Source: DATBDE01 sp045805605 (GTDB lineage Bacteria > Actinomycetota > Thermoleophilia > Solirubrobacterales > Solirubrobacteraceae). Taken from it: 64,000 nucleotides of DNA. This document shows positions 24,657 to 32,319 of this stretch, one piece after another; positions within the stretch are counted from its first letter, which is position 1, and the number at the start of each line of letters is the position of its first letter. A model generated the notes under the pieces. It ran no database searches and had not been told where the DNA came from. It saw only the letters and a program-made list of their open reading frames with translations. The position numbers and the translations under genes are program-made. The stretch lies in NCBI GenBank assembly GCA_045805605.1, contig JBJMKX010000110.1:4343-68342 (forward strand). The letters run 5' to 3'.

Positions 24657-25232
24657 GTGGGCTTCTTCGACGTCATCACGGGCAAGCGGAAGCTGGCCAA
24701 GCCGGCGCCGGACCGGTTGTTCGCGATGACGACGGCCTACGTCACCTTCGACACCGAGCTCGACCTGGTCTCACGCGGCAAGGCGGCGATCGTCTTCCAG
24801 GCGCTCGCGACGTCGGACTTCACCCGGATCGTCAAGGACATGGAGGAGGTCGTGAAGGCGACCGGCGGCGAGACCGGCACCACGATCGAGACCACCGACG
24901 ACAAGTTCGGCTACCGCTGGATGATCCTGCGCGACGCCGACTTCGAGGACCTCGTCGTCGGGATCAACGCCGTCTCCACCGCGCTGGAGGGCGGCGGCTA
25001 CGGCGAGCGCATCCTGTGCGCCGTGTTCGCGTTCGAGGAGCGCGAGGGCAAGCGGCCGGTGTACTGGATCTACAACTACAAACGCGGCGCCTTCTACCCG
25101 TTCGTCCCCGCCGGCACCGCGCAGCAGCGCGACAACGAATCCGAGCTGCGCCTGAAGGCGCGCATGGGCCCCGAGCTCCCGATCGAGCAGGAGCTCGAGC
25201 GCTGGTTCCCCCTCTGGGGGATCCCGATCTAG
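24657..25232 (+). CDS. PspAB (PspA-associated protein)
   Basis: 191 aa, starting MGFFDVITGKRKLAKPAPDRLF, the typical PspAB opening. The middle region (AIVFQALATSDFTRIVKDMEEVV, then DKFGYRWMILRDADFEDLVVGINAV) and the end (ELRLKARMGPELPIEQELERWFPLWGIPI) also fit the family. The GTG at 24657 directly follows the htpX TGA, so the two are translated together. PspAB proteins are found next to PspA, PspAA and HtpX in actinobacteria and are thought to tune the membrane-stress response. No enzymatic motif is visible. The htpX-pspAB pair converges on the pspA operon. Confidence 0.85.
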   Translation: MGFFDVITGKRKLAKPAPDRLFAMTTAYVTFDTELDLVSRGKAAIVFQALATSDFTRIVKDMEEVVKATGGETGTTIETTDDKFGYRWMILRDADFEDLVVGINAVSTALEGGGYGERILCAVFAFEEREGKRPVYWIYNYKRGAFYPFVPAGTAQQRDNESELRLKARMGPELPIEQELERWFPLWGIPI

Positions 25233-25233
25233 C

Positions 25234-26250
25234 TCAGCGCCCGCGCTTGAACGTCAGGCGCACGGCGACCGTGGCCTTGCCGCCGTGGCCGCGCACCGTT
25301 CCGCGCAGCGTCCCGGCCAGCCGGCCCCTCCGGAGGGCCGCCTTGCCGGCCTTGTTCAGTCGCAGGGGCAGCGCGCGCGCCTCGCCGCCGGGCACTGCGC
25401 CGGCGACTGTCCCGACCCGGGCCTTGCCGCGGAACAGGACGAGGGCGAAGCGGCACGTGTCGCCGGCCGCCAGCGTGCAGCCGATCGCGACCGTCGCCTT
25501 CCCGCGCCGGGTTGCCGTCGCGGGCTTGGCCACCACGAGCGAGGCGGCCGTCGGAGCCGCACGGCCAGAACCGCCGCCGCCTCCGGCACCCCCGCCCCCG
25601 GGCGCGTCGGATGCACAGCCCGACGGCGAGTCGGCGCCCGAGCCGATGGCGGCCTGCATGACGAGCTCGGTGTCAGCGAGCGGGCCGAGCGTGAACCGCG
25701 AGCCGTTGACGGTCTGCCCGTTGCCGCTGAACGCGCCCAGCGACGCGCCCGGGCTCGACCGGGCGATGAAGTACTGGGTGCCGTTCGGGTAGCCCGGCGT
25801 CTGGCCGCCGACCACCACGCCCACCCGGTCCCCCCGGCTGATGCACTGGTCCGACGGCGAGAAGGTCGACAGCGTCCCGTGGTCGGCGCCGCCACGACCG
25901 CAGATCGGCAGGTGGAACGGCTGTGACGAGGACACAACGAGGTTCGACCCGTCGCCCTGCGGCTGGAGGACCTGCACGAACAGCCGCGTCTCGGGCGCCT
26001 GCGGCACGTTGTCGTGCTGCGAGCAACCGGTGACCCTGACGGCGAGGATCTGGCCGCCGTGGGGCGCGGTCGGCTCGCCGCCGGGCGCCTGGAGCTGTGC
26101 CAGCGCCGTGTCCTCGGTGCGCTGGATCGCGACCCCGGCCGAGCCGGAAAGATCGCTGCCGATGTTGGAGACGGCAGCCTGCCCCACCGCCGGCGTAGCC
26201 AGCACCACAGCGGTGACGGCCCCGGCGAGCTGTGCCCCGCGCCGTCTCAG
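25234..26250 (-). CDS. Secreted protein of unknown function in the psp cluster
   Basis: 338 aa if started at the CTG at 26250-26248, which overlaps the pspAA stop as CTGA. This start yields a proper signal peptide (RRRGAQLAGAVTAVVL then ATPAVGQA), whereas the first canonical start (GTG 26208) leaves only its second half. The mature part has about 200 residues with cysteines (VTGCSQHD, LPICGRGG, DQCISRGD) and a beta-rich look. A Gly-rich linker and a C-terminal domain follow (ATRRGKATVAIGCTLAAGD, LNKAGKAALRRGRLAGTLRG), a repeat style common in secreted actinomycete proteins. I do not recognise a family. Confidence 0.75.
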   Translation of the reverse strand: MRRRGAQLAGAVTAVVLATPAVGQAAVSNIGSDLSGSAGVAIQRTEDTALAQLQAPGGEPTAPHGGQILAVRVTGCSQHDNVPQAPETRLFVQVLQPQGDGSNLVVSSSQPFHLPICGRGGADHGTLSTFSPSDQCISRGDRVGVVVGGQTPGYPNGTQYFIARSSPGASLGAFSGNGQTVNGSRFTLGPLADTELVMQAAIGSGADSPSGCASDAPGGGGAGGGGGSGRAAPTAASLVVAKPATATRRGKATVAIGCTLAAGDTCRFALVLFRGKARVGTVAGAVPGGEARALPLRLNKAGKAALRRGRLAGTLRGTVRGHGGKATVAVRLTFKRGR

Positions 26251-26522
26251 CCGGGGATCAACCCCTCGCCGGTGAATTCCGAGCCGGCCTCGTGGAAGGT
26301 CAGGTCCGGCGGGGGCAGGATCACGTCGGACTCCTCGAGCTCGTCGCCGTTGAGCGGCGGTGCGGCGCGGACCAGCTGGAGCATCTGGTCGAAGAGCTCG
26401 TGGAAGCGCGGCTCGTCGCCCGCGTCGACCGCCTCGACGGCGGCGTTGTCGAGCTCGTTGAGCTTCGTCGAATCCTCGTCCGAGAGCCGGTACTGGCCGT
26501 TCGTCGCGATGCGAACGATCAC
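26247..26522 (-). CDS. PspAA (PspA-associated protein)
   Basis: 91 aa. It begins VIVRIATNGQYRLSDED and contains KLNELDNAAVEAVDAGDE, FHELFDQMLQLVR and the end ESDVILPPPDLTFHEA, all characteristic of the PspAA domain. Its GTG overlaps the pspA stop (GTGA). It probably binds PspA and adjusts its oligomerisation or its use in membrane-stress sensing. Together with PspAB and HtpX it completes the actinobacterial variant of the phage-shock response, which lacks PspB, PspC and PspF. Length is usual for the family. Confidence 0.88.
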   Translation of the reverse strand: MIVRIATNGQYRLSDEDSTKLNELDNAAVEAVDAGDEPRFHELFDQMLQLVRAAPPLNGDELEESDVILPPPDLTFHEAGSEFTGEGLIPG

Positions 26523-27283
26523 TGAGCGCCGCCCTCGGGCTTCCCGGCCTCGAGCTCGCCGCCGCCGCCCGAGCCCGCGCCGAGCTCGGCCTTCATCTTC
26601 GTCAGCTCGTCGTCGACCTGGCTGTCCGACGTGAACTGCTCGAGCTGACGGTCGATGTCGTCCTTGCCCTCGCCCAGCTGGGTGAGGTCCTCGAACGTGC
26701 CCGCCGCCTCGAGCTCCTCCACCGCGCCCGCGCGTGCCTTCATGTTCTCGGTCTTGTCGACGGCGCGCTGCATGGCCAGCCCGACGTCGGCCATCTCCTC
26801 GCCCACGCCACTGGCCGCCTCGGAGATCCGGACCTGCGCCTCGGCCGCCGAGTACTGGGCCTTGATGACCTCCTTCTTGGACCGGAACGCATCGATGCGG
26901 GCGCGCATCTGCTTTTCCTTGTCCGTGAGCTGCTGCTGCTGGTTCTCCAGCTCCGAGACCTGCTGGTCGAGACCCTGGAGCTCGTTCTGGATCGCGGTCT
27001 TGCGCTCGAGGGCGACGCGGGCGAGGTCCTCGTTGCCGGACGACAGCGCCTGGCGCGCCTGCGTGTCGAGCTTGACGATCGCCTGCTCGTGCTTCTGGGT
27101 CTGGAGCTGCAGCCGCTTCTTCGCGGTGACGACGTCCGCGATGCCCTTCTTGACGTTCTGCAGCAGCTCGAGCTGCTTCTCGTAGGAGTAGTCGAGCGTC
27201 TCGGAAGGGTCCTCGGCGCGGTCGAGCAGCTTGGAGACCTTCGCCTTGATCATCGTGGAGAAGCGCCCGGAGAGTCCGGCCAT
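26519..27283 (-). CDS. pspA: PspA/IM30 family envelope-stress protein
   Basis: 254 aa, almost wholly helical. The N-terminus MAGLSGRFSTMIKAKVSKLLD is the amphipathic membrane-binding helix. SYEKQLELLQNVKKGIADVV and the long coiled coil (LQGLDQQVSELENQQQQLTD) follow. PspA forms ESCRT-III-like rods that repair or shield damaged cytoplasmic membrane. The Gly-rich acidic tail (GAGSGGGGELEAG) is an extension. First gene of pspA-pspAA-secreted protein; the neighbour upstream is the NlpC/P60 gene on the same strand (63-bp gap). No sigma-54 type promoter elements are expected or seen in this group. Confidence 0.94.
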   Translation of the reverse strand: MAGLSGRFSTMIKAKVSKLLDRAEDPSETLDYSYEKQLELLQNVKKGIADVVTAKKRLQLQTQKHEQAIVKLDTQARQALSSGNEDLARVALERKTAIQNELQGLDQQVSELENQQQQLTDKEKQMRARIDAFRSKKEVIKAQYSAAEAQVRISEAASGVGEEMADVGLAMQRAVDKTENMKARAGAVEELEAAGTFEDLTQLGEGKDDIDRQLEQFTSDSQVDDELTKMKAELGAGSGGGGELEAGKPEGGAQ

Positions 27284-27346
27284 CAGTGCTCCTTGGAGTG
27301 TCGGGGTAAGTCCGACCCAGCCTACTCAATAGGCGCTGCACGCTGG

Positions 27347-27952
27347 CTAAAGCCCGAAGGCGTGGCGCGCGTCGTAGGCGCTGTTGTCGCGCATTCGCTT
27401 GCGCCAGCGCGGGCCGTTCTGGCCGCGCGGGTCGCCGGCTCGGCTCGTGTCGAGCCGCAGGCCGGCGATGACCATGTACGCATGGCCGGGGTTCGTATAG
27501 ACGGTGATCCACTGGCCCGGCCCTTCCTCGCCCCACCCCTCGAGGTCGCTCGAGTCCATCGGGGTGGCGAGGAGTCCGGCGCCGTGCAGCGCGTAGGACA
27601 CCGCTCCCGAGCAGTCGTAGCCGGTGTCGACGAAGTCCTGATGCCCGCCGCCGTACTCGTACGGCTTGTCCTGCAGCTGGTTGCCGGCCCAGATCGCGTA
27701 CTTGACCTGGTCGGGCGCGTCGGCGGGCGCGAGGGCCTGGCCGTCGGGGCCGATCTTCGCCCTGGTGCCGGGAATCGTGGCCCCGGGGGTGACGGCGGCG
27801 GGCGCGGGGGCTGGCGGCGGGGGCGCGGCCTGCGTGCCGACGCCGGGGGCGGGCTCACCGCCGGTTGAGCCGATGGATGCGACGGCGGTCGGTGCAGTGG
27901 CGACGGCGATCGCCATAGCCAACAGCCAGCCGCGTAGCAGCCTCCCGGACAG
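27347..27952 (-). CDS. Secreted NlpC/P60-like cell-wall hydrolase under c-di-AMP riboswitch
   Basis: About 201 aa. The catalytic Cys is in GYDCSGAVSYAL and the His in NPGHAYMVIAG, an NlpC/P60 arrangement, after a Pro/Ala-rich linker. Started at the CTG 27952-27950 it has a full signal peptide (SGRLLRGWLLAMAIAVATAP, cleavage near AVAS) and AGGAGAG just upstream. A TTG at 27922 would cut off the basic n-region. It cleaves peptide stems of peptidoglycan outside the cell. The leader carries a ydaO-type riboswitch, so it is expected to be switched off by c-di-AMP. The C-terminal WRKRMRDNSAYDARHAFG is an extension. Confidence 0.83.
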   Translation of the reverse strand: MSGRLLRGWLLAMAIAVATAPTAVASIGSTGGEPAPGVGTQAAPPPPAPAPAAVTPGATIPGTRAKIGPDGQALAPADAPDQVKYAIWAGNQLQDKPYEYGGGHQDFVDTGYDCSGAVSYALHGAGLLATPMDSSDLEGWGEEGPGQWITVYTNPGHAYMVIAGLRLDTSRAGDPRGQNGPRWRKRMRDNSAYDARHAFGL

Positions 27953-27961
27953 CCTTCTCTC

Positions 27962-28115
27962 CTCTTTCGTCGGCCTGCGGGGTTAGCTGACGGGCTGCCG
28001 TAGAAAGAGCCAACGGCTTCCACGGATGACCGTGGAATTCGCCCCAACCGGACGGTTCCGGCTTTGGTTCCCCCGCTCCCCGGGACCCCCCGGAGATTCG
28101 GCGTGCGCGGCAATA
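27962..28115 (-). promoter_or_regulatory. c-di-AMP (ydaO-yuaA type) riboswitch
   Basis: Reading the minus strand, the leader contains CGCCGAATCTCCGG, GCGGGGGAACCAAAG, GGTTGGGGCGAATTC and CCCGTCAGCTAACCCCGCAG in order. These are the conserved blocks of the ydaO-yuaA class (Rfam RF00379). A small stem (TCCACGG / CCGTGGA) lies between blocks 3 and 4. It ends about 15 nt before the Shine-Dalgarno of the NlpC/P60 gene. In actinomycetes this class sits ahead of wall-hydrolase genes and lowers their expression when c-di-AMP is high. Between its 5' edge and the divergent lipoprotein gene (28116-28319) lie both promoters, which I cannot place. Confidence 0.87.
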
Positions 28116-28319
28116 TACCCAAGATCCCGGGATGCTCACCCTCTCGCCCCGGCGGGGCGCAAACACGCCGCAACTTCGGTGCGAGCGGCGCCTCTACGCC
28201 GCCTGTTCGAGCGCCTCGGCGGCCACCTGGGCGACCAGGCGGCGGCGCCCGGGAGTCCAACGGCGGGCTCTGACGTACGCTGACGTTCAACTGTGGCGCT
28301 CTCGTCATACTGGCGCCGG

Positions 28320-29561
28320 ATGCCCCGCCGTCCCGTCGCCGCGCTCCTGGCCACCTGCCTCGTCGCCGTCCCCGCGATCGGATGCGGCAAGTCCGAGGAC
28401 AACGGCACGCCGGAGATCGGCAAGAAGGGCGACCAGCCGAAGGCCGCGCAGCAGCTCGGCTTCCCGACCTTCGCCACGCGCAACACGACGCGGGTCGGCG
28501 GCGCCGACGCGGTCGCCGACGCCGCCGCCGTCGCCCAGGCCGCCTTCCCGGGCACCGCCGACGTGACGCGGCCCGCCGCCGTCACCCTGGTCGACACCAA
28601 GTCGTGGCAGGACGGCGTGGCGGCGAGCGTCCTGTTCGCCCTGCCGCTGCGGGCGCCGATCCTGCTCACCAGCGGCGGCGACGTCCCCGGCGCCACGTCG
28701 AGCGCGCTCAAGGCGCTCTCGCCCCGCGGCGAGCCCAAGGCCAACGGCGCGCAGATCCTCCGTGTGGGCGCGGCCGCGGATCCGGGTGGCTACAAGGTCA
28801 AGTCGCTGGGCGGCAACAACGTCTTCTCGACCGCCGCGGCGATCGACAAGCTCGCCGCCTCCGCCGCCGGCAATCCGGCCTCGCAGGTCATGGTGACCTC
28901 CTCCGAGCGGCCGGAGTTCGCGATGCCCGCGGCCGGCTATGCCGCCAAGTCGGGGGTTCCCGTGCTGTTCACGCGCGCGAAGACGCTCCCGCCCGAGACG
29001 GTCGCGGCCCTCAGGCGCCACAGCCAGCCGAGCATCTTCGTGCTCGGCCCCGAGTCGGCGGTCTCCAAGTCGGTCGAGAGCCGGCTGCGCAAGCTCGGCA
29101 CCGTCACCCGCATCCAGGGTCCCGACCCGGTGGTCAACGCGATCGCCTTCGCGCGCTACACCGACGGCAAGTTCGGCTGGGGGGTTGTCGACCCCGGCCA
29201 CGGGCTGATCTTCGCTAACCAGGACCGCTCGCTCGACGCCGCCGCCGCGGCGGCCCTGTCCGGGACCGGCCCGTACGGACCGCTGCTCCTGGTCACCGAC
29301 GCCGACCGGCTGCCCGCGCTGGACGAGCGCTACCTGCTCGACATCCAGCCCGGCTACGAGAAGGATCCGGTACGCGGCGTTTACAATCACGGCTGGCTGA
29401 TCGGCGACGACGCGGCCATCTCCACGGCCGTTCAGGCGCGGATCGACGCCCTCCTCCAGATCGTCCCGGTGGACCGCTCCGCCGGCGAGCAGTCCTCGCC
29501 GTCCAAGCCGAAGTCGCAGTCGAAGCAGACCAGGACGACGAAGACGAAGACCACGAAGTGA
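28320..29561 (+). CDS. Lipoprotein with cell-wall-binding repeat 2 (CWB2)-like domains
   Basis: 413 aa from the ATG at 28320, which gives a signal peptide (MPRRPVAALLATCLVAVPAI) ending at Cys in AIGCGKSED; a GTG at 28293 would add nine residues in front. The body has units of the form GGADAVADAAAVAQAAF, APILLTSGGDVPG, GGNNVFSTAAAIDKLA and VPVLFTRAKTLPPET. These resemble the CWB2 fold, which binds anionic wall polymers. The C-terminus is a Ser/Lys/Thr-rich tail (KPKSQSKQTRTTKTKTTK). It is divergent from the riboswitch-controlled wall hydrolase and overlaps the next gene by 4 bp. Confidence 0.75.
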   Translation: MPRRPVAALLATCLVAVPAIGCGKSEDNGTPEIGKKGDQPKAAQQLGFPTFATRNTTRVGGADAVADAAAVAQAAFPGTADVTRPAAVTLVDTKSWQDGVAASVLFALPLRAPILLTSGGDVPGATSSALKALSPRGEPKANGAQILRVGAAADPGGYKVKSLGGNNVFSTAAAIDKLAASAAGNPASQVMVTSSERPEFAMPAAGYAAKSGVPVLFTRAKTLPPETVAALRRHSQPSIFVLGPESAVSKSVESRLRKLGTVTRIQGPDPVVNAIAFARYTDGKFGWGVVDPGHGLIFANQDRSLDAAAAAALSGTGPYGPLLLVTDADRLPALDERYLLDIQPGYEKDPVRGVYNHGWLIGDDAAISTAVQARIDALLQIVPVDRSAGEQSSPSKPKSQSKQTRTTKTKTTK

Positions 29562-29830
29562 GCGAAGCCGAGCACCCGAGCCGCCGCGCCGCCGACCACC
29601 AGGTCACGGTCGAGGACGTGCGCCAGCTCATGGGGGCCTCGACGCCGCACTTCGCGCTGCAGCTTCGCAACCGCATCGCCGCGCTCATCCGCGGGCTCGA
29701 GCCCGATCACCCCGCCCGGGTCGAGGGCGAGCGCGAGATCGCGCGGCTCGAGCGCATCGCCTATGTCGGCGAGGTGCGCGGCGAGCCGGGCGAGGACGGC
29801 GAGCGGCCGCTTCCCAGCCTGCACGGCTAA
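29558..29830 (+). CDS. Conserved hypothetical small helical protein
   Basis: 90 aa starting at a GTG that overlaps the lipoprotein stop (GTGA). It is charged and helical: VTVEDVRQLMGASTPHFALQ, LRNRIAALIRGLEPDHPAR, EREIARLERIAYVGEVRGE. There are no Cys, no TM segment and no known motif. It is translationally coupled to the CWB2-like lipoprotein, so it may be a cytosolic accessory of that gene. The stop codon is immediately followed by a palindromic repeat. I do not recognise a family. Confidence 0.6.
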   Translation: MSEAEHPSRRAADHQVTVEDVRQLMGASTPHFALQLRNRIAALIRGLEPDHPARVEGEREIARLERIAYVGEVRGEPGEDGERPLPSLHG

Positions 29831-29890
29831 AGGGGTCGAGTCTTTCTTGCAACACCTGATCCGGTGTGGCAAAGGAAGGACTTGACCCCT
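29831..29890. repeat. 60-bp REP-like imperfect inverted repeat
   Basis: Two arms, AGGGGTCGAGTC... and ...GACTTGACCCCT, with inner arms AACACC and GGTGTGGCA, fold into a long imperfect hairpin. The outer 7 bp are a perfect pair and the arms have a few bulges. The TTCCTTTGC/GGGGTCAAGTCC word resembles the ends of REP-type palindromes mobilised by RAYT (TnpA-REP) transposases; no RAYT gene is present. It starts at the base after a stop codon and its right arm runs into the start region of the methyltransferase gene. Confidence 0.6.
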
Positions 29891-29899
29891 GCCGAGCGC

Positions 29900-30646
29900 G
29901 TGCGGCCGCTGCTCCGACCGTCCGCGCGGGATGCGCCGGTGCACGACGGCGTGATCGATCTCCTCGGCGGCCGCGAGCCCGAGATCACCGGCGGCGCCCA
30001 GCGGCTGATGTTCACCGACCTCGTGCCCGCGATCTACGAGCGTTGGTGGCGGCCGGGGCTCGGCCGGATCGCCAAGGGCGCGTTCGGACCCGGGATGGCG
30101 GACGAGCGCCGCATCGCCCGGCTTCTGCTCGGCCTGACGCCTGGCGACGGCGTGCTCGACGTGGCCTGCGGGCCGGGCAACTTCACCCGCGACTTCGCGT
30201 CGGTGGTCGGGCCGACCGGCCTTGCGGTCGGCATCGACGCGTCAACCACCATGCTGGCGCGCGCGGTGCGCGACACGCCGGCGGGCGAGGACGACAACGT
30301 CGCCTATGTGCGCGGCGACGCGGTCGAGCTGCCGTTCCGCGACCAGAGCTTCGACGCCGTCTGCTGCTTCGCGGCGCTCCACATGTTCGCCGAGCCGTTC
30401 CGCGCGCTGGACCACATGACGCGGGTCCTGACCGCGGGCGGGCGCATCGCGATCCTGACCTCCGTGCGCCTGCGCTCGCCGGTGCTGCGCGTGTGGAGCG
30501 ACGTCGCGCAGCGGTGGGTGACCGGCGGCATGCGCCTCTTTGACCGCGGCGAGATCACGAGCGCGCTGCGCGAGCGCGGCTTTGATCAGGTCAACCAGCG
30601 CATCAGCGGGTTCGCGCAGTTCGTGGGCGGCCGGTTGGGCCAGTAG
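29900..30646 (+). CDS. Class I SAM-dependent methyltransferase
   Basis: 248 aa from the GTG at 29900. The SAM site is LDVACGPGNFTRDFAS (motif I), VGIDASTTMLARA (motif II), GDAVELPFRDQSFDAVCC (III-IV), then AGGRIAILTS. It is related to UbiE/BioC-like small-molecule methyltransferases. Relatives often begin with a small zinc-ribbon (Trm112-like) segment ending ...VRDGVIDLLGG. Here only its end survives (APVHDGVIDLLGG), and the preceding bases are the 60-bp palindrome. An in-frame GTG at 29864 would translate the repeat itself. The catalytic domain is intact; substrate unknown. Confidence 0.83.
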   Translation: MRPLLRPSARDAPVHDGVIDLLGGREPEITGGAQRLMFTDLVPAIYERWWRPGLGRIAKGAFGPGMADERRIARLLLGLTPGDGVLDVACGPGNFTRDFASVVGPTGLAVGIDASTTMLARAVRDTPAGEDDNVAYVRGDAVELPFRDQSFDAVCCFAALHMFAEPFRALDHMTRVLTAGGRIAILTSVRLRSPVLRVWSDVAQRWVTGGMRLFDRGEITSALRERGFDQVNQRISGFAQFVGGRLGQ

Positions 30647-30754
30647 CCTCGAGCGCCGATGCCCGATCAGCTCGAGCTGCTTTCCCGGGGGCGAAAAGCG
30701 CCGTTCGCGACTTGGAGGACACAGACGTAGCGATGGGCGAGCGGGAGAAGAACG

Positions 30755-32080
30755 TTGGCGGTTGAGCCCGGCACGCGCCCGGACGGGATCCCCGGCTCGA
30801 GCCTGCCCGGCCCGTTCGCCGTGGGCGAGTATGCGCAGAGGCTGCGCGACTGGCTGCGCGGCCGAGCGCGAGTGCAGCTGTTCGGCGAGGTGTGGTCGCT
30901 TCAGACCAGCCGGACCAAGGTCTACTTCGAGTTGCGCGACGTCAATGGCGCGATGCCTTGCTCGATGTGGCGCAACGAGTTCGAGGGGCTTCAGATCGAC
31001 CGCGCCGCGCTGGCCGACGGGGTCGAGGTCGTCGTCGCCGGCGGGCCCGACTACTACCCCGGCTCGCACACCTCGTCGCCGTCGTTCTCGTTCCTCGTGG
31101 CCGACGTCCGCGTGGCAGGCGAGGGCGACCTGCTCGCCCAGCTCGACCGCCGGCGCAAGGCGCTCGGGGCGGAGGGGCTGCTCGAGCCGCAGAAGCGACT
31201 GCAGCGCCCGGTCCTCCCGCGCACCATCGGCGTGGTCACCGGCGAGCGTGGCAAGGCACGCGACGACGTCATCGCCGGGCTGCGGCGCCGCGGCTGGGCC
31301 GGGCGGCTCGTGTGGGCGTTCGCCCCGGTTCAGGACCGCCACGCGGCGCCGGCGCTCACGCGCGCCGTGCAGGACCTCGCCGCCGGCGGCGTGGACGTCA
31401 TCGTGGTCGCACGCGGGGGCGGCTCGCTCGCGGACCTGTTCGCGTTCTGCGACGAGACCCTGGCCCGGACGGTGGCGCTGCTGCCGGTCCCGGTGATCGC
31501 GTCGGTCGGGCACCACACCGACCGCACGCTGCTCGACGACGTCGCGGCAGTCAGCTGCTCGACGCCCACGCACGCCGCCGAGGCGGCCGTGCGCGTGGAC
31601 TGCGCGGCTGCACGGGCGCAGCTCCTGGCCATGGGACGGCGGCTGTCGGTCCAGAGCCGGCGCGCGGTGCTCGAGCGCGCGCGCGGCCTGGCGCGGCTCG
31701 CACGCGCGCCCGCCGAGCACGTCGTCCGCCACCGCCGGCGGCTGCACCAGGAGACGCGCGAGATGCGCGCGAGCACGCGCCGCCGCCTGACCGACGAGCG
31801 GGCGCTGGCCCGCCGGCGCCTGCTCGTGCTCGAGCGCAAGGCCTCGGCCGCCACCGGCGCCGGCGTGCGCGAGCGGGCGCGCGACCTCGAGCGCCTGCGC
31901 CTCGCGCTCGATGCCCACGACCCCGAGCGCACGCTCGAGCGCGGCTTCGCGCTCGTCGAGGACGACACCGGCGAGCCGGTGACCGGCGCCGGCCGCGCCC
32001 GGAAGCTCGGGCGCTTCACCGTCCGCTTCGCCGACGGGCGCGTGCGGGCCCGCCGGGACGACCAGGAGCGGCTGTTCTGA
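30755..32080 (+). CDS. xseA: Exodeoxyribonuclease VII large subunit
   Basis: 441 aa. The N-terminal OB-fold (VQLFGEVWSLQTSRTKVYFELRD) binds single-stranded DNA. The core has RTIGVVTGERGKARDDVIAGL, the catalytic-region signature VIVVARGGGSLADLFAFCDE and ASVGHHTDRTLLD. The long Arg-rich coiled coil is the docking stalk for XseB, and the C-terminal beta element is RGFALVEDDTGEPV. It degrades single-stranded DNA from both ends to acid-soluble oligonucleotides. The TTG at 30755 has GGGAGAAG upstream and keeps the usual short N-tail. Its stop overlaps the xseB start (TGATG). Confidence 0.95.
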   Translation: MAVEPGTRPDGIPGSSLPGPFAVGEYAQRLRDWLRGRARVQLFGEVWSLQTSRTKVYFELRDVNGAMPCSMWRNEFEGLQIDRAALADGVEVVVAGGPDYYPGSHTSSPSFSFLVADVRVAGEGDLLAQLDRRRKALGAEGLLEPQKRLQRPVLPRTIGVVTGERGKARDDVIAGLRRRGWAGRLVWAFAPVQDRHAAPALTRAVQDLAAGGVDVIVVARGGGSLADLFAFCDETLARTVALLPVPVIASVGHHTDRTLLDDVAAVSCSTPTHAAEAAVRVDCAAARAQLLAMGRRLSVQSRRAVLERARGLARLARAPAEHVVRHRRRLHQETREMRASTRRRLTDERALARRRLLVLERKASAATGAGVRERARDLERLRLALDAHDPERTLERGFALVEDDTGEPVTGAGRARKLGRFTVRFADGRVRARRDDQERLF

Positions 32081-32319
32081 TGGGCGCGCAAGAGCGCACC
32101 TACGAGAGCGCCACCGCGCGGATCGAGGAGATCATCCGCCGCCTGGACTCCGGCGACGCAGGACTGCGCGAAACCCTCGATCTCGTGCGCGAGGGACGTG
32201 AGCTCGTCGAGTTCTGCGCCGCCGAGCTCGAGGCGGTCGGGCAAGGGCTGGAGGAGCTGCGCCTCGAGGAGCTGGTCGCGCGGCTCGAGGCGGGATCGCG
32301 AACCGCCGGGGCGGAGTGA
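32080..32319 (+). CDS. xseB: Exodeoxyribonuclease VII small subunit
   Basis: 79 aa: YESATARIEEIIRRLDSGD followed by LRETLDLVREGRELVEFCAAEL, the family signature. It forms the helical hairpins that clasp the stalk of XseA. The start codon shares one base with the xseA stop, and the end overlaps the following gene by 4 bp (GTGA). The length is normal. Regulation follows xseA. Confidence 0.94.
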   Translation: MGAQERTYESATARIEEIIRRLDSGDAGLRETLDLVREGRELVEFCAAELEAVGQGLEELRLEELVARLEAGSRTAGAE

